Source of the DNA: Whalleya microplaca | Lineage: Eukaryota > Ascomycota > Sordariomycetes > Xylariales > Xylariaceae | NCBI GenBank assembly: GCA_022497155.1 | Contig: MU385774.1 | Coordinates: 207,082-271,081 of the forward strand | Direction of reading: 5' to 3' | DNA length: 64,000 nucleotides | Part shown: one piece after another, positions 38,102 through 48,026 of the stretch | How positions within the stretch are numbered: position 1 is the stretch's first letter | Layout of the letters: each line of letters opens with the position of its first letter | Translations under genes and position numbers: made by a program | The notes under the pieces: generated by a model | Databases searched by the model: none | Told to the model about the DNA's origin: nothing | Seen by the model: only the letters and a program-made list of their open reading frames with translations

Positions 38102-38331
38102 TTGGTTTCCGCATTGTTGAGGGTGATGGTGCGAAGTTGGCATAAGAAGTTGTTCCGAAGCCTTGCATCGTGGCTTGACGATGCTGACGGATATATAGCC
38201 ACGCATGAAATTACGACGTCATATGTTCGTCAGGACGGTACCAACGTGTTCGAGTTCCTTGCATGGAGAAACTCTTTTCAGGAGTATATCGACGGTATAG
38301 GAGGAAGGCCAGAAAAATGGCCGTAGAAACC
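38102..38331 (+). pseudogene. Unidentified decayed coding segment
   Basis: A 74-codon frame with coding character: WHKKLFRSLASWLDDADGYI, THEITTSYVRQDGTN, FEFLAWRNSFQEYIDGIGG. It ends in a regular stop after EKWP. A second coding-like piece precedes it in another frame (37767-37973) and a third follows around 38611-38770 with a stop inside. No domain is recognised. I read this as the 3' end of a dead gene. Confidence 0.3.
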
Positions 38332-41128
38332 CTTTTACTCCATATCATAGCAAGGACATTGTTACATTTGACTTGTATTAAACATCTTGCTAGCTCCTGG
38401 TACTGCCAGGAGGCTCTTAATCATTACTTCCGAAATGTTAGGTTATCCTAACTATAGGTAGGTAGCGGCGGTCTCCGAGTAAATAATGTTAGTTCTAGTC
38501 CATAACATGCCTAATAATAGCCACGACGTTGCATGGCCTCACTGGCCAGGACACTAACGGCCGCCGGCAGCACGGTAGCTCGACTCGGGAGCCGTAGTTG
38601 GAAAACGGATGGTGTCCCGGAGTATCCAAAGACGTTTTATGCGGTCGCGACTAAGTTATCTTAAAATGGACATCAGCCTGAAACAGCCGATCTCGAACGG
38701 GAGGCTGCAGGTCGCGGGAGATCCCTTTATCTCTTGGCAATCCACGAATCAGGGGGGTTTAGATCGTGCCCCAAAGTTGGTGATCGAGACACTAGACACG
38801 CCCATGTCTAGGTGCCGCGGTTAGGGACATTAATGTTGGAACTAAGAGCGATGGTCAAAAACCATCGGATGGCTATTAAGCCACAATTATAGAACCTGGT
38901 AGTTGGAAACAGGGCGTTCGCGGAAGTGATCCGGGTAATACAGCTCAGCTCAGCTCAAAACTACATCTACACCGAACCCGTCGCGTCGCCATCTTGGACT
39001 CGCTCAAGCAGTAAGGGGGTATACTGCCAAGGAAATGCGTGCTTGCCGCCGGCAACGTAGCGGAAAGCTTACTAGATTAGGCCCGGGCAAGGAGGATGAT
39101 AGCCAGTGTTGCTACCTATAAGGAATATGCAGGTTTGTTTCCCGCGGGGGTGGAAGAATTCCGCTTGGACGTCTTCGAGCAGGGGCGTCCGGCGTCCATG
39201 TGTCACCAAGCCACAAAGCCGCAAGAATGTGCCTGGGCGTTCTAGACCTCTTGCTCCATCTATATCCAGGAATCCGGAATGAATGCAGCTCGCATATGCA
39301 ACGGTAGCAGACCCGGACGCCCTCCAAAACCGACGGAGGCCGCAAGCTCGTCAGAGCTATACTATTGTATACCCAGCCTTAGCCACTCTCAGCTAGAGTG
39401 TGTCCGATAAGGACCTGGCTGTGAGGATGGCTTATGCGAGTAAGCTCGTTTAAGTATATACAAGGTAGACTAAGCCTGCACCTCGACTTGCACAACATTA
39501 ATGACTCAGTTGAAGTGTGGAGTGGAAGTTGAATTCACTCAGGCTACTATGATTTGTTGGCCTTGCATTCTGCAACGACATGTCATCTCCGCCAGTTTCG
39601 AGCCCAAGGCATATCCGTGGATGGCAGATATACGGTATGATGTTGAAGCCCTGATCATGCATCTCCATGCAGGTGACACTCGACGTGAGATCTACCACCG
39701 TCCTACGCGTAATCTAGAGTTAATCGGACGGGTGGAACTGACACCCATAGGTCGGTACAATGAAATGTCGGGATCTACCTCACAACTCGGGGTTTATATG
39801 ACAACTGCTGGACACCACCAATGAGAGGCGTCCCAAGAACTCGGTGCAGCGCCCTGATAGGCCCGCGCCGCTGTTATGGTTGTGTATCGCCATTGCTGAT
39901 TTCTGACGTGTCACTTTGTCAGACGAACGAACGTTGCGCCCCGCCACGTCCGCGGGATCGACGCTCTGCTTCCGCCCGGCTACGCGCAGGTGGGGAGTTC
40001 TTGAGCATTACCAGATTAGGCTTGTTCGTGCAGACGCTGCAGACGCCACAGGGGCGCCTCTCACCGTATAATCCGAATACAATAACTTGTTTCGACGCTG
40101 TGCGACGAAACGGGAGGCTAAGTTGGCTTTGGAGTAGCCTCACGGAATTATCCCGACTGGCCGAGTTGGTGATGTCGACGTTTTAGCGTCACCGTGTTGG
40201 GCAAGTTTTATATTGCGATGCTGAGCGCGAGCAGGCTCTTTTCGTTAGCTCCATTGCCAGGGGATAAGATGGTGGGTAACACTTAATCAAGTCCTCTCCA
40301 GAAAGAGTGCGAAATTGTAAGGCGAGGTCCTGTGGGTGGTTGGACTGGGCTTGACGGTTGCAAGTCAATATAAGGCTCCGGCAATCTGCTAAGTGGACGA
40401 CAAGGGTCGGCATGAGGTTCGAAGAGACGTTGGAAGTGGGGCCGCCTTCTCTTCCAGGAGGGTGTCATGATATTGGGCATTGTCGACTAGATGAAGGCAT
40501 GCGTACACGTATATAAAGCATATGCGTTCGCTGTTCTAATGCGAACTCGTCGGACATCCTGTATGCAACCAGATCCACCTAGACGCATCATTATAGTCTT
40601 TCAGCCTTAGCAGTCTATAGTAATATATTAGGAATTCCCTCTATAGTCACAAAACTTCTGTGACCCTTCGAGCTAGCCAGTGGCGGTTGGCTACGGCATC
40701 ATGGCAGTCGACGAGGTTTGTCGACGAACATCCTGACTATAGGATAAAGGACTAACAACTATAATAGCCCGACAAAAGACCACGCCCGGGTAACCAGGTT
40801 CCCTATAAGCCAGCATCTCAAGTATGTGGTCAGCCGACAGCAGATACATCAGGAGGCGCTGATGTCATACTGTTGCATCGCACATGGGATAGTCGTCCAC
40901 GCCAGCTAGATGACAGGCTGCAAAAGAAGGAATGGTGGAAGCAAGGATCCCACGACGGAAACGCCTTCAGCAGTTGGATGATCCAGCCCATGACAGAAGA
41001 TCCTTACCAAAACGTGAAATCGGTAGTGGGAGTTGATAAAAACCAGCCTCGCGGCGACCCAAGGCCACAGGGCGCAACGCAGCAAAGTGAGGCGGCGGCC
41101 ACGTCTGGCTCAACTTGATCACTGGATT

Positions 41129-41224
41129 AATGTGTGGTGTGATACGCGTGGTGGTATTCTCACGGATGGTATGAGCGTCGGAAAGACCCTCACTATGGTT
41201 GCATCTACGGCTTCAAGCTTGTGA
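41129..41224 (+). pseudogene. Fragment of a SNF2-family helicase (motif I)
   Basis: The frame reads GGILTDGMSVGKTLTMVAST, which matches SNF2 helicase motif I (GGILADEMGLGKTLTM in the family). GKT is kept, but the acidic and glycine positions before it are changed (DGMSVGKT against DEMGLGKT), and the frame stops after 12 further residues. Upstream, GC-rich frames around 40870-41118 may belong to the same former gene, in a different frame. No motifs II-VI follow; the EMC4 gene begins directly. A truncated relic of a Rad5/Uls1-like helicase, often carried in fungal accessory DNA. Confidence 0.55.
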
Positions 41225-41344
41225 GAAGGAGCCCGTTCTAAGTGTATTGAAATCGACACATTGGACTTGAAAATGAACGAAAAAGCGAGGTGTGAGACAA
41301 GTCTGTCTGCTGGCAGAAGACTAGATTAAATAACACTCGTGTAT

Positions 41345-42012
41345 TTACAATGCTGAAATCGCATGTTCCAGCGGTTCCCGTAAGGCTTCCCAGGCAAGCC
41401 AATCCGATCTTGTGGTCCTATTTTCATATTAGCGATGTCCAGATAAACTCAATCGACGGAGAACCCACGGTAATAAACCCATTGCATTCACTTTCCATAT
41501 GCCCACGGCCAAAGCCACCATCTGCATGGCCACATATGCCAGCTTGGCCTGTATTATCTTGGTCTTGTTGGTCTCACTCTCGAACCTCTCAAAAGCCTGG
41601 TTTGTGCCGATGATGCCCATCAGGGGGTTCTTGAAGGCCATGAACACCATCATGATGCTAAAGATCTGTAACGAATTGCCGGACATGTACATCATGATAG
41701 CTGTCATGGGCAGGTTCTTGACGGGCGCGAGGGCTACCTCCCAAGCCTTCTTCAGCTTTAACGTATCCATCTCTTCGGGCGTCGGCTGCTTTCGCGGTGG
41801 AGACTTGGGGTCTTTGGCTGCTTGTTTCTATACGACTAAGATTAGACTCGCGCGCAACACCTGCATTTGCGACATAGCCGAACCTTGGACAATGCGGTCG
41901 AGTGAGATGGATAGCCTGGCGGATCAGGGATAGAGACATTCTTCGACTTGGGAGTTGGGGGGTTGTTGAGATCGGCCACCCATTTGGGAACGGTGAGATC
42001 TGGGGATGCCAT
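41345..42012 (-). CDS. EMC4: ER membrane protein complex subunit 4
   Basis: Subunit of the EMC insertase, which inserts tail-anchored and polytopic proteins into the ER membrane. Exons 42012..41884, 41827..41469, 41417..41345 give 186 residues, the family length. The start MASPDLTVPKWVADLNNPP and the central block APVKNLPMTAIMMYMSGNSL are typical, and two membrane segments follow (IMMYMSGNSLQIFSIMMVF and AMQMVALAVGIWKVNAMGL). The C-terminus after the last splice, TTRSDWLAWEALREPLEHAI, fits the family. The first intron uses an unusual donor, GTTCGG. The gene is divergent from the beta-adaptin gene with 0.9 kb between the starts. Confidence 0.94.
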
Positions 42013-42917
42013 CGTAGTTCTATTATTCGGGCGCGTCTTGATGCGTAGTCGTCGTGAATTGGTGAAGTTTGCGGATCTAGGTGTGTTGTAAACTGTAGGA
42101 GACGTTGAAGATCGGCGGTCGGTTGCAAGTAAGCCGCACTATCGCGGCCTGTGTTATACCGGATAAATACATGCACACACCAATACAACTGAACCTCGAT
42201 TATACAATATTAGCTAGATATTACGATTTACGTAACCAAATGTCGTGCCAAAACATAGACAGATATTACTGATCAAGTGCTGAACCGTGCGCTAGAAAAC
42301 CCACTAAAGTTGAACGGCGTCCGCCCTGACGGCCCCCTGACAGTGGACACCCAGGCGCAAGTTCCGTTATGGAACGCCCGGACTTCAGGGGTCAATTCAA
42401 TTGCATTCCGTACATATACGGAAACATCGAGGGGACGCTTGCACTCGAACACCTCCGAAATTCAACTCTCGTCAATGTCGACAACCTAGTCGCCGGTTGT
42501 TTGTTCTGCGCCACCTCGAACAGCAGCAACAATAGCAGCAACAATAGCAGCAACAATAGCAGCAACAATAGCAGCAACAATAGCAGCAATAGCAATACCA
42601 ACGATTCTATTCCTTGCCCATGTATTGACGGCAAATCAGACTAAGAGGCGCGGCGCATGTGACGAGTCTAGCCACCCCTCCAATAACCAGCTGTTGTATC
42701 CCGCTCGCGTGTTCTACGATTGGATGGTTGTATACCTCGGCGTGTAGGAGTCGAACGGTCTACCAGGTTTCTGCTTGCGCGTAGTGAGGGGTTACTGCGG
42801 TTGCTTAACTGCTGCTGTCGAACCCTGTTACGCTCGCTGCCACTATATCGAAACAACTCGAGATCTCCCCAGTCAGACCCAACGCGAAATTCGGGGACGA
42901 ATCCAAGTCAACCCACC
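42013..42917. promoter_or_regulatory. Divergent promoter region of EMC4 and the beta-adaptin gene
   Basis: 0.9 kb between two housekeeping starts. It contains the AGCAGCAACAAT minisatellite (42522..42590). The open frames through it are low-complexity (Asn/Ser on one strand, poly-Leu on the other) and not credible genes. Confidence 0.55.
42522..42590. repeat. 12-bp minisatellite AGCAGCAACAAT
   Basis: About five and a half near-identical copies of AGCAGCAACAAT, ending in degenerate AGCAAT units. It lies in the noncoding gap between divergent EMC4 and beta-adaptin genes. Confidence 0.9.
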
Positions 42918-45654
42918 ATGTCGAGTTCTCAGGGAGGAGACTCGAAGCTGTTCGCTCGAGTAAGCAAGCCTCCTTTCCATCATTCCGTTTCTCCCGTCAT
43001 ATCTTACCCTCCTCTCCCGCCATCTTTTTTGGCGCTACACCTCCCAATTGCCCTCTTTGCCATCAACCACATTAGGTGTGTAATGCCACCATGGGTATCT
43101 GATCAACACCATATACGGAACCTGTTTGCACTTGGTCACGATCTCGAAGACGCGCGCATTCTAAGCCGTCCTATAACTCGATATACACCCGAAAATACCC
43201 ACGCTATGAACCTACCCTCTTTCTACCCTACGCGCTATGGCTATGTTTCTGGCATACCTTCCTCCGGACTATAACTTACGACCAATGACTATGCAGGGCA
43301 AAGTCGCCGAACTGCGACTCGAGTTGAACAGCGGCAGCAAGAAGGACAAGAACTTCACGCAGAAGAAAATCGCGCTGAAGAAGATTGTCGCGAACATGAC
43401 CATGAGCAACAACGAGATGGTCTCCCTCTTCCCCGACATTATCGACTGCATGCACATCCACAGCTTGGAGATCAAGAAGATGTACGGTCCTGTCTATTCA
43501 AGAGCGCTAGGGGTAATGGGGAATTGCTGACCGGGACGGCATAGGTGCTTTTTGTTCTTGGTGAACTATTCGAGGATGCGCCCTGAGATTGCGGTAAAAG
43601 CAATCCCATTTTTACAACATGTAGGTGTTGCGACGGACGGTGAGAGCCTTCTACAATGATGATGGGCCACTTACACTTGTCCAGGATATGGACGACCCGA
43701 ATCCACTCGTCAGAGCTCTATCACTGCGAACGATGTCATACGTTCATGTCAGAGAATTTGTTGAAGCGACAGTCCCACTCGTCAAGCGTCTACTCCGAGA
43801 TCCCGATCCGTATGTACGGAAGACGGCCGCCTTCTGTGTCGCGAAGCTGTACGATCACGATAAGCTCATGGTCGAACAATCCGACTTAATAGAAAGGCTA
43901 AATCAACTATTAAGAGACGACAATCCTACCGTCGTGGCAAGCGCATTAGCTGGGCTCATGGATATTTGGGAGCGTAGTGACTCTATCAAACTTACCATTG
44001 ACTATAGCAATGCCTCCAAGATGGTGGCCATCCTAGCCGACTGTTCCGAGTTCGTATATATATCCCTCTCCTATATGCGCAGTGATGACTAATCCAAGCT
44101 AGATGGGGCCAAACTTATATCCTTGAAGCTCTAATGTCCTACGTACCGCAAGATTCAGGAGAGGCCACACTCCTAGCTGAGCGCATAGCGCCTCGATTAT
44201 CGCATTCCAATTCCGCAGTTGTCTTAACATGTATCAGGGTGATCTTATACCTGATGAACTACATCGCCGACGAGAAGCAAGTTTCGGCGTTATGTAGAAA
44301 GTTATCTCCGCCGCTCGTGACGCTACTAGCAAAAGGACCAGAAGTGCAATATCTCGCACTACGGAATGCGCTGCTCATACTCCAGAGGCGGCCTGACGTC
44401 CTGCGCAACGACATCCGCGTGTTCTTCTGCAAATACAACGACCCGATCTACGTGAAGGTGACAAAGCTCGAGTTGATCTTCATGCTCGCCAACGAGAAGA
44501 ATATCGACGAGGTCCTGACGGAGCTAAGAGAGTACGCGACAGAGGTCGACGTGCACTTCGTGCGCAAGGCCGTCCGCGCCATCGGCAAGCTCGCCATCAA
44601 GATCGAGCCGGCGGCGCACCGGTGCATCAACCTGCTGCTCGACCTCGTCGCCACCAAAGTGCCGTACATCGTGCAGGAGGCGACGGTGGTGATCCGCAAC
44701 ATCTTCCGCAAGTACCCGAACCAGTACGAGTCGATCATCGGCACGCTGTGCGAGCACCTGGACTCGCTCGACGAGCCCGAGGCCAAGGCCGCCATGGTCT
44801 GGGTGATCGGGCAGTACGCGTCGCGCATCGAGAACAGCGAGGTGCTCCTCGAGGACTTCCTGTACTCCTTCGCGGAGGAGCCGGTCGAGGTGCAACTCGC
44901 CCTGCTCACGGCGACCGTCAAGCTGTTCATCCAGCGGCCCACCAAGGGCCAGGACCTGGTGCCCAAGGTGCTCAAGTGGGCGACGGAGGAGACGGACAAC
45001 CCGGACCTGCGCGACCGCGCGTACATGTACTGGCGGCTGCTGTCGACCGACATGGCGGTCGCGCGCCGCATCGTCATGGGCGACAAGCCGCCCATCACCG
45101 CCGAGTCCGAGAAGCTCGACCCCGCCACCCTCGAGGAGATGTGCCTCAACGTCGGCACCCTCGCCACCGTCTACCTCAAGCCCGTGCAGACGGTGTTCCG
45201 CTCCGCGCGCCCCCGCCGCCTCCAGGACTCCCCGGCGCTGCAGAAGCACCGCCTCCCCACCGCCGCCAACCTCCCCCGCTTCGACGCCCTCAAGTCCCTC
45301 AGCCAGCTCGGCATGGGCGGGCAGCCCGCCGTCGTGCGTCCCGAGGACGCCCTTATTAATGCTAGTACCGCCAACGCCAACAGAGGCGGGAGCAGTAGCG
45401 GGAATAGTGGTAGTGGGGTAGGAGGTGGAGGGGGGCCGATGGCGCACGCCGTCAGCGACGCCGACGCCTACTTCGCCGGCATCGGCTCCCAGCAGATGGC
45501 CGCCATGGGCATCCACGAGACGGGCGACGACGCGGCGTTCGGCGGCGGCAACGGCGCCGAGGGCGCCGGCTACGTCGTCAACCAGTACGCGCCGCAGCAG
45601 GTCTTCCAGCCCGCCCAGGGCGTCGGGAGTAATGGCGATTTGTTGATATTGTAG
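42918..45654 (+). CDS. AP adaptor complex large beta subunit (beta-adaptin, probably AP-1)
   Basis: Clathrin-adaptor large chain for trans-Golgi/endosome sorting. Five exons: 42918..42959, 43297..43481, 43545..43620, 43685..44049, 44103..45654; phases agree, 739 residues. The first exon encodes only MSSSQGGDSKLFAR; the second begins GKVAELRLELN. The HEAT trunk is very well conserved: NPLVRALSLRTMSYVHVREF, DPYVRKTAAFCVAKLYDHD, RPTKGQDLVPKVLKWATEET. After about residue 600 comes a short Gly/Ser-rich hinge with no ear domain, the usual form of fungal AP-1 beta. AP-1 rather than AP-2 is my preference, because the trunk is that of the AP-1 type in moulds, but the two are close. Intron 1 is long (337 nt), and intron 4 uses donor GTTCGT. 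GC content rises sharply in the last exon. Confidence 0.93.
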
Positions 45655-46298
45655 TGTAGAAGAGTTTGTCTTTCTGTCTGTCTATATATATATATACACA
45701 TTGGTTGCTGTATGAATGGCATTTTGAGGTGGTGAGTGAGTGAGTGGGTGTGTGAGTGGGCTTGAGGAAGAAAAGGGGGGAGGGGGGGGGGGGCGTATAG
45801 TGGAAGAAGAAAGAATCGCAGAATGGATGGATGGATGGATGTTGTATGTACGGAATATACCAACAACTTTGAACTAAGAGGTAGCTGTCAGGGGTTCTTG
45901 TAATTATTAGCTGATTGACGGGGAGATATATATATATATAAATACAGATATGTAATCTTTCAAATTGGACCAGTCATTAAGGGTTCATGGTCCTGACACT
46001 GTTATACGATGAGTGTGTTCTAGGTCTATATCACTGGCACTTCCTCAGATTCGATAGTTACTCGGTTTTTGTATGTATGACAATGTACATTCATTACGGT
46101 GTGCAGATCTTACAGATCCTGCCTCGACTACCTACTACTTCATCAAGCAATCTATCTCAGTCAGTGTGTGGTGATATGTCGCAGGCGATGCTGCATGTAC
46201 TCTGCTCTCTCAACTCCCAAGAAATCTAACCCTCTAGCTTTTCTTCACCATAAAAGTCAGATTCGCTGAAGCCCATACGACTCTCAGCAATTAATTCG
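45655..46298. other. Convergent 3' intergenic region with simple repeats
   Basis: It holds short TA runs (45686-45698, 45930-45941), a G tract near 45776-45794 and GGAT repeats (45822-45840). These are microsatellites in 3' flanks; no gene is seen. Confidence 0.6.
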
Positions 46299-48026
46299 CT
46301 AGTATGCTCCCCCACGAGCGATAGACAAGATTCTATCCTGTCTCTCGCGGTCTTGTCCGATGCGCACGCTCAATGGGTACTGGACCAGTCGCTTGTGAAA
46401 CTCGACGAGCTCACGATTCTCCACCAAGCCAAACTTCCACTTGTCCAATAAGGGCATACGCGTGTTGACAAATGCAGAGAACACTCCGGCAGACTTTTTT
46501 GCTGTAACATCCAGTTGTATCTTAGCAAAGGCATCTTTATTGGCCAGTCCCCGATCCTTGACAAGAGTGCTGCTGGACTCTGAAGCTCCATGTTGATCGC
46601 GGGCGTCATCCACCTTCGTCTCCCCATCTCCCCCATCGCGTCCATTATCTCCGCTAGTGTTCTCCTTCTTCGCCTCATCGGCTGCTTTACGCTTGGCTTC
46701 TAGATTGTTTGCTCTCATTGCCAAAGCAAAGCCAGCAAGGAGGTTAGCTCCAGCAGGTCCCATAGTTGCTGCCACCGCCACAAGGAAGAGCAGTTGCTTG
46801 TTTAAGTCTGCCGTATAATCGCCTGAATTTTGTTCCACCTTAGGTGGAGGGCTGATAGTCGGGCTCTGCATGACAGTCATAGTACTGGTGCTGTGGGAAG
46901 CTATAGATGATGCTGAGGCTGCCGTGTACAGATAGCTCAGCTGAGACGTTGTAGGGACATCAGCGGATTTAAGGGTATTGGAAATGGTGGTGACAACGGC
47001 GGTTGGTGTCTGCAATCCCGGAACAGTTTGTGTGGTATTCACGACTGGGACCTCTGGAACCAAGGTGTTTGTGAAAAGCTCGGTGCTAGTGATGACTGAC
47101 TCAATAGTGGACGGGACATGAACATCCAGGGACACGGTTATAGTAATCGTTCCCAGCACCGTGGTACTTGCACTGGTAATAGTGATGGGGCCTGGCTTGT
47201 CAACTGCTGGAGGAGGGTTGCCGTATCCTCCTAGAGGGACATTTGTCGGCACAGCTGAGGTTCCATATCCACCATTCACAGTAGGCGTCTGATCAGCACT
47301 ACCACCATAACCGTATCCGTCATAATCATTTCGTGGGGAAAATCTAACAGTCGAGTTGAATCTCGAATGAGGCTGGGGGAAAATTGTTGTCACAGACTTG
47401 GTCGTCTGCAAAGTAGAAGTCCGGGATATGGTTGAATGAGCAGATAGACTGGTGTGGGCACTGGACCGGGTAGGGCGAGGTCGGGAAGAGGTGGAAACAA
47501 CATCGCTGGATCTCCGCGTGGTCCGGGATAGGGGTGAGGAGGCAGATGAGCGATTATTCCGACTGTGACTATCACTTGTGGAAGACAGATGAGATTTGGT
47601 TGACTGATGCCAAAGAGTAGTCACAGAGTCAGCACCACCTGTTCTTGCGTAGATTGTCTGGGACGTATTGGCAAACGAAACTGCAGCTTGACTGGCACCT
47701 TCATCACCAAAAGTAAGTTGGCGAGTAAGCGTAGTCCAAGGAACCGGCGAGGGGATTGCCGTGTAATGTGGTCCGGTCAAGGTTGGGGTTGGGTGCCAGG
47801 GTGTGGTATGGATGACCGTGGTTGAGCATCGAGGTCCTACTTCGTTATTATTACAGACCGTGACAGCGTTATACCCGGCAGTCGAGGTAACGATAGAACG
47901 GTCTGTAATTTGGGGTAGAGTGACCTGATCCGTTAGTGTGGCATTGGACTGAAGGTCTGCCCCGATGGCAATGCCACTGAACAGGACCAGCAGGCCGGCA
48001 AGGAGAATCCGTGAAAGGGCGAGCAT
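46299..48026 (-). CDS. Ser/Thr-rich single-pass glycoprotein of unknown function
   Basis: One exon of 575 residues, not recognised as a named family. A signal peptide (MLALSRILLAGLLVLFSGIA) is followed by about 385 extracellular residues rich in Ser, Thr and Pro, which suggests O-glycosylation. This part contains Cys in a short N-terminal motif (TVCNNNEVGPRCSTTVI), a Gly/Tyr-rich spacer (DGYGYGGSADQ, GGYGTSAVP) and repeated T-S-T stretches. One membrane helix lies near residues 412-437 (LLFLVAVAATMGPAGANLLA). The cytosolic tail of about 135 residues is charged and then contains an ordered end: WKFGLVENRELVEFHKRLVQ. Architecture suits a cell-wall stress sensor or adhesin, which is inference. 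It converges with the beta-adaptin gene. Confidence 0.78.
   Translation of the reverse strand: MLALSRILLAGLLVLFSGIAIGADLQSNATLTDQVTLPQITDRSIVTSTAGYNAVTVCNNNEVGPRCSTTVIHTTPWHPTPTLTGPHYTAIPSPVPWTTLTRQLTFGDEGASQAAVSFANTSQTIYARTGGADSVTTLWHQSTKSHLSSTSDSHSRNNRSSASSPLSRTTRRSSDVVSTSSRPRPTRSSAHTSLSAHSTISRTSTLQTTKSVTTIFPQPHSRFNSTVRFSPRNDYDGYGYGGSADQTPTVNGGYGTSAVPTNVPLGGYGNPPPAVDKPGPITITSASTTVLGTITITVSLDVHVPSTIESVITSTELFTNTLVPEVPVVNTTQTVPGLQTPTAVVTTISNTLKSADVPTTSQLSYLYTAASASSIASHSTSTMTVMQSPTISPPPKVEQNSGDYTADLNKQLLFLVAVAATMGPAGANLLAGFALAMRANNLEAKRKAADEAKKENTSGDNGRDGGDGETKVDDARDQHGASESSSTLVKDRGLANKDAFAKIQLDVTAKKSAGVFSAFVNTRMPLLDKWKFGLVENRELVEFHKRLVQYPLSVRIGQDRERQDRILSIARGGAY

Larger units (their letters stand above)
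35996..41344. other. 5.3 kb gene-poor, degenerate region
   Basis: No intact gene is visible. The left part (36.0-37.5 kb) is AT-rich. The centre (37.7-38.8 kb) has interrupted coding-like stretches. The right part (39-41.2 kb) has GC-richer DNA with a broken SNF2 helicase motif. It looks like an insertion graveyard between FIG4 and EMC4. Confidence 0.55.

Noticed and set aside
42392..42634. Minus-strand frame with a poly-Leu stretch
   Set aside because: It is the translation of the AGCAGCAACAAT minisatellite and not a membrane protein.
42735..42770. GGAGTCGAAC resembling the T-arm of a minus-strand tRNA
   Set aside because: The flanking bases do not form a T stem and no acceptor stem partner was found.
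44524..45516. 330-codon frame antisense to the beta-adaptin gene
   Set aside because: It mirrors the codon bias of the last adaptin exon; the composition (Gly/Val/His/Glu) is typical of antisense shadows.
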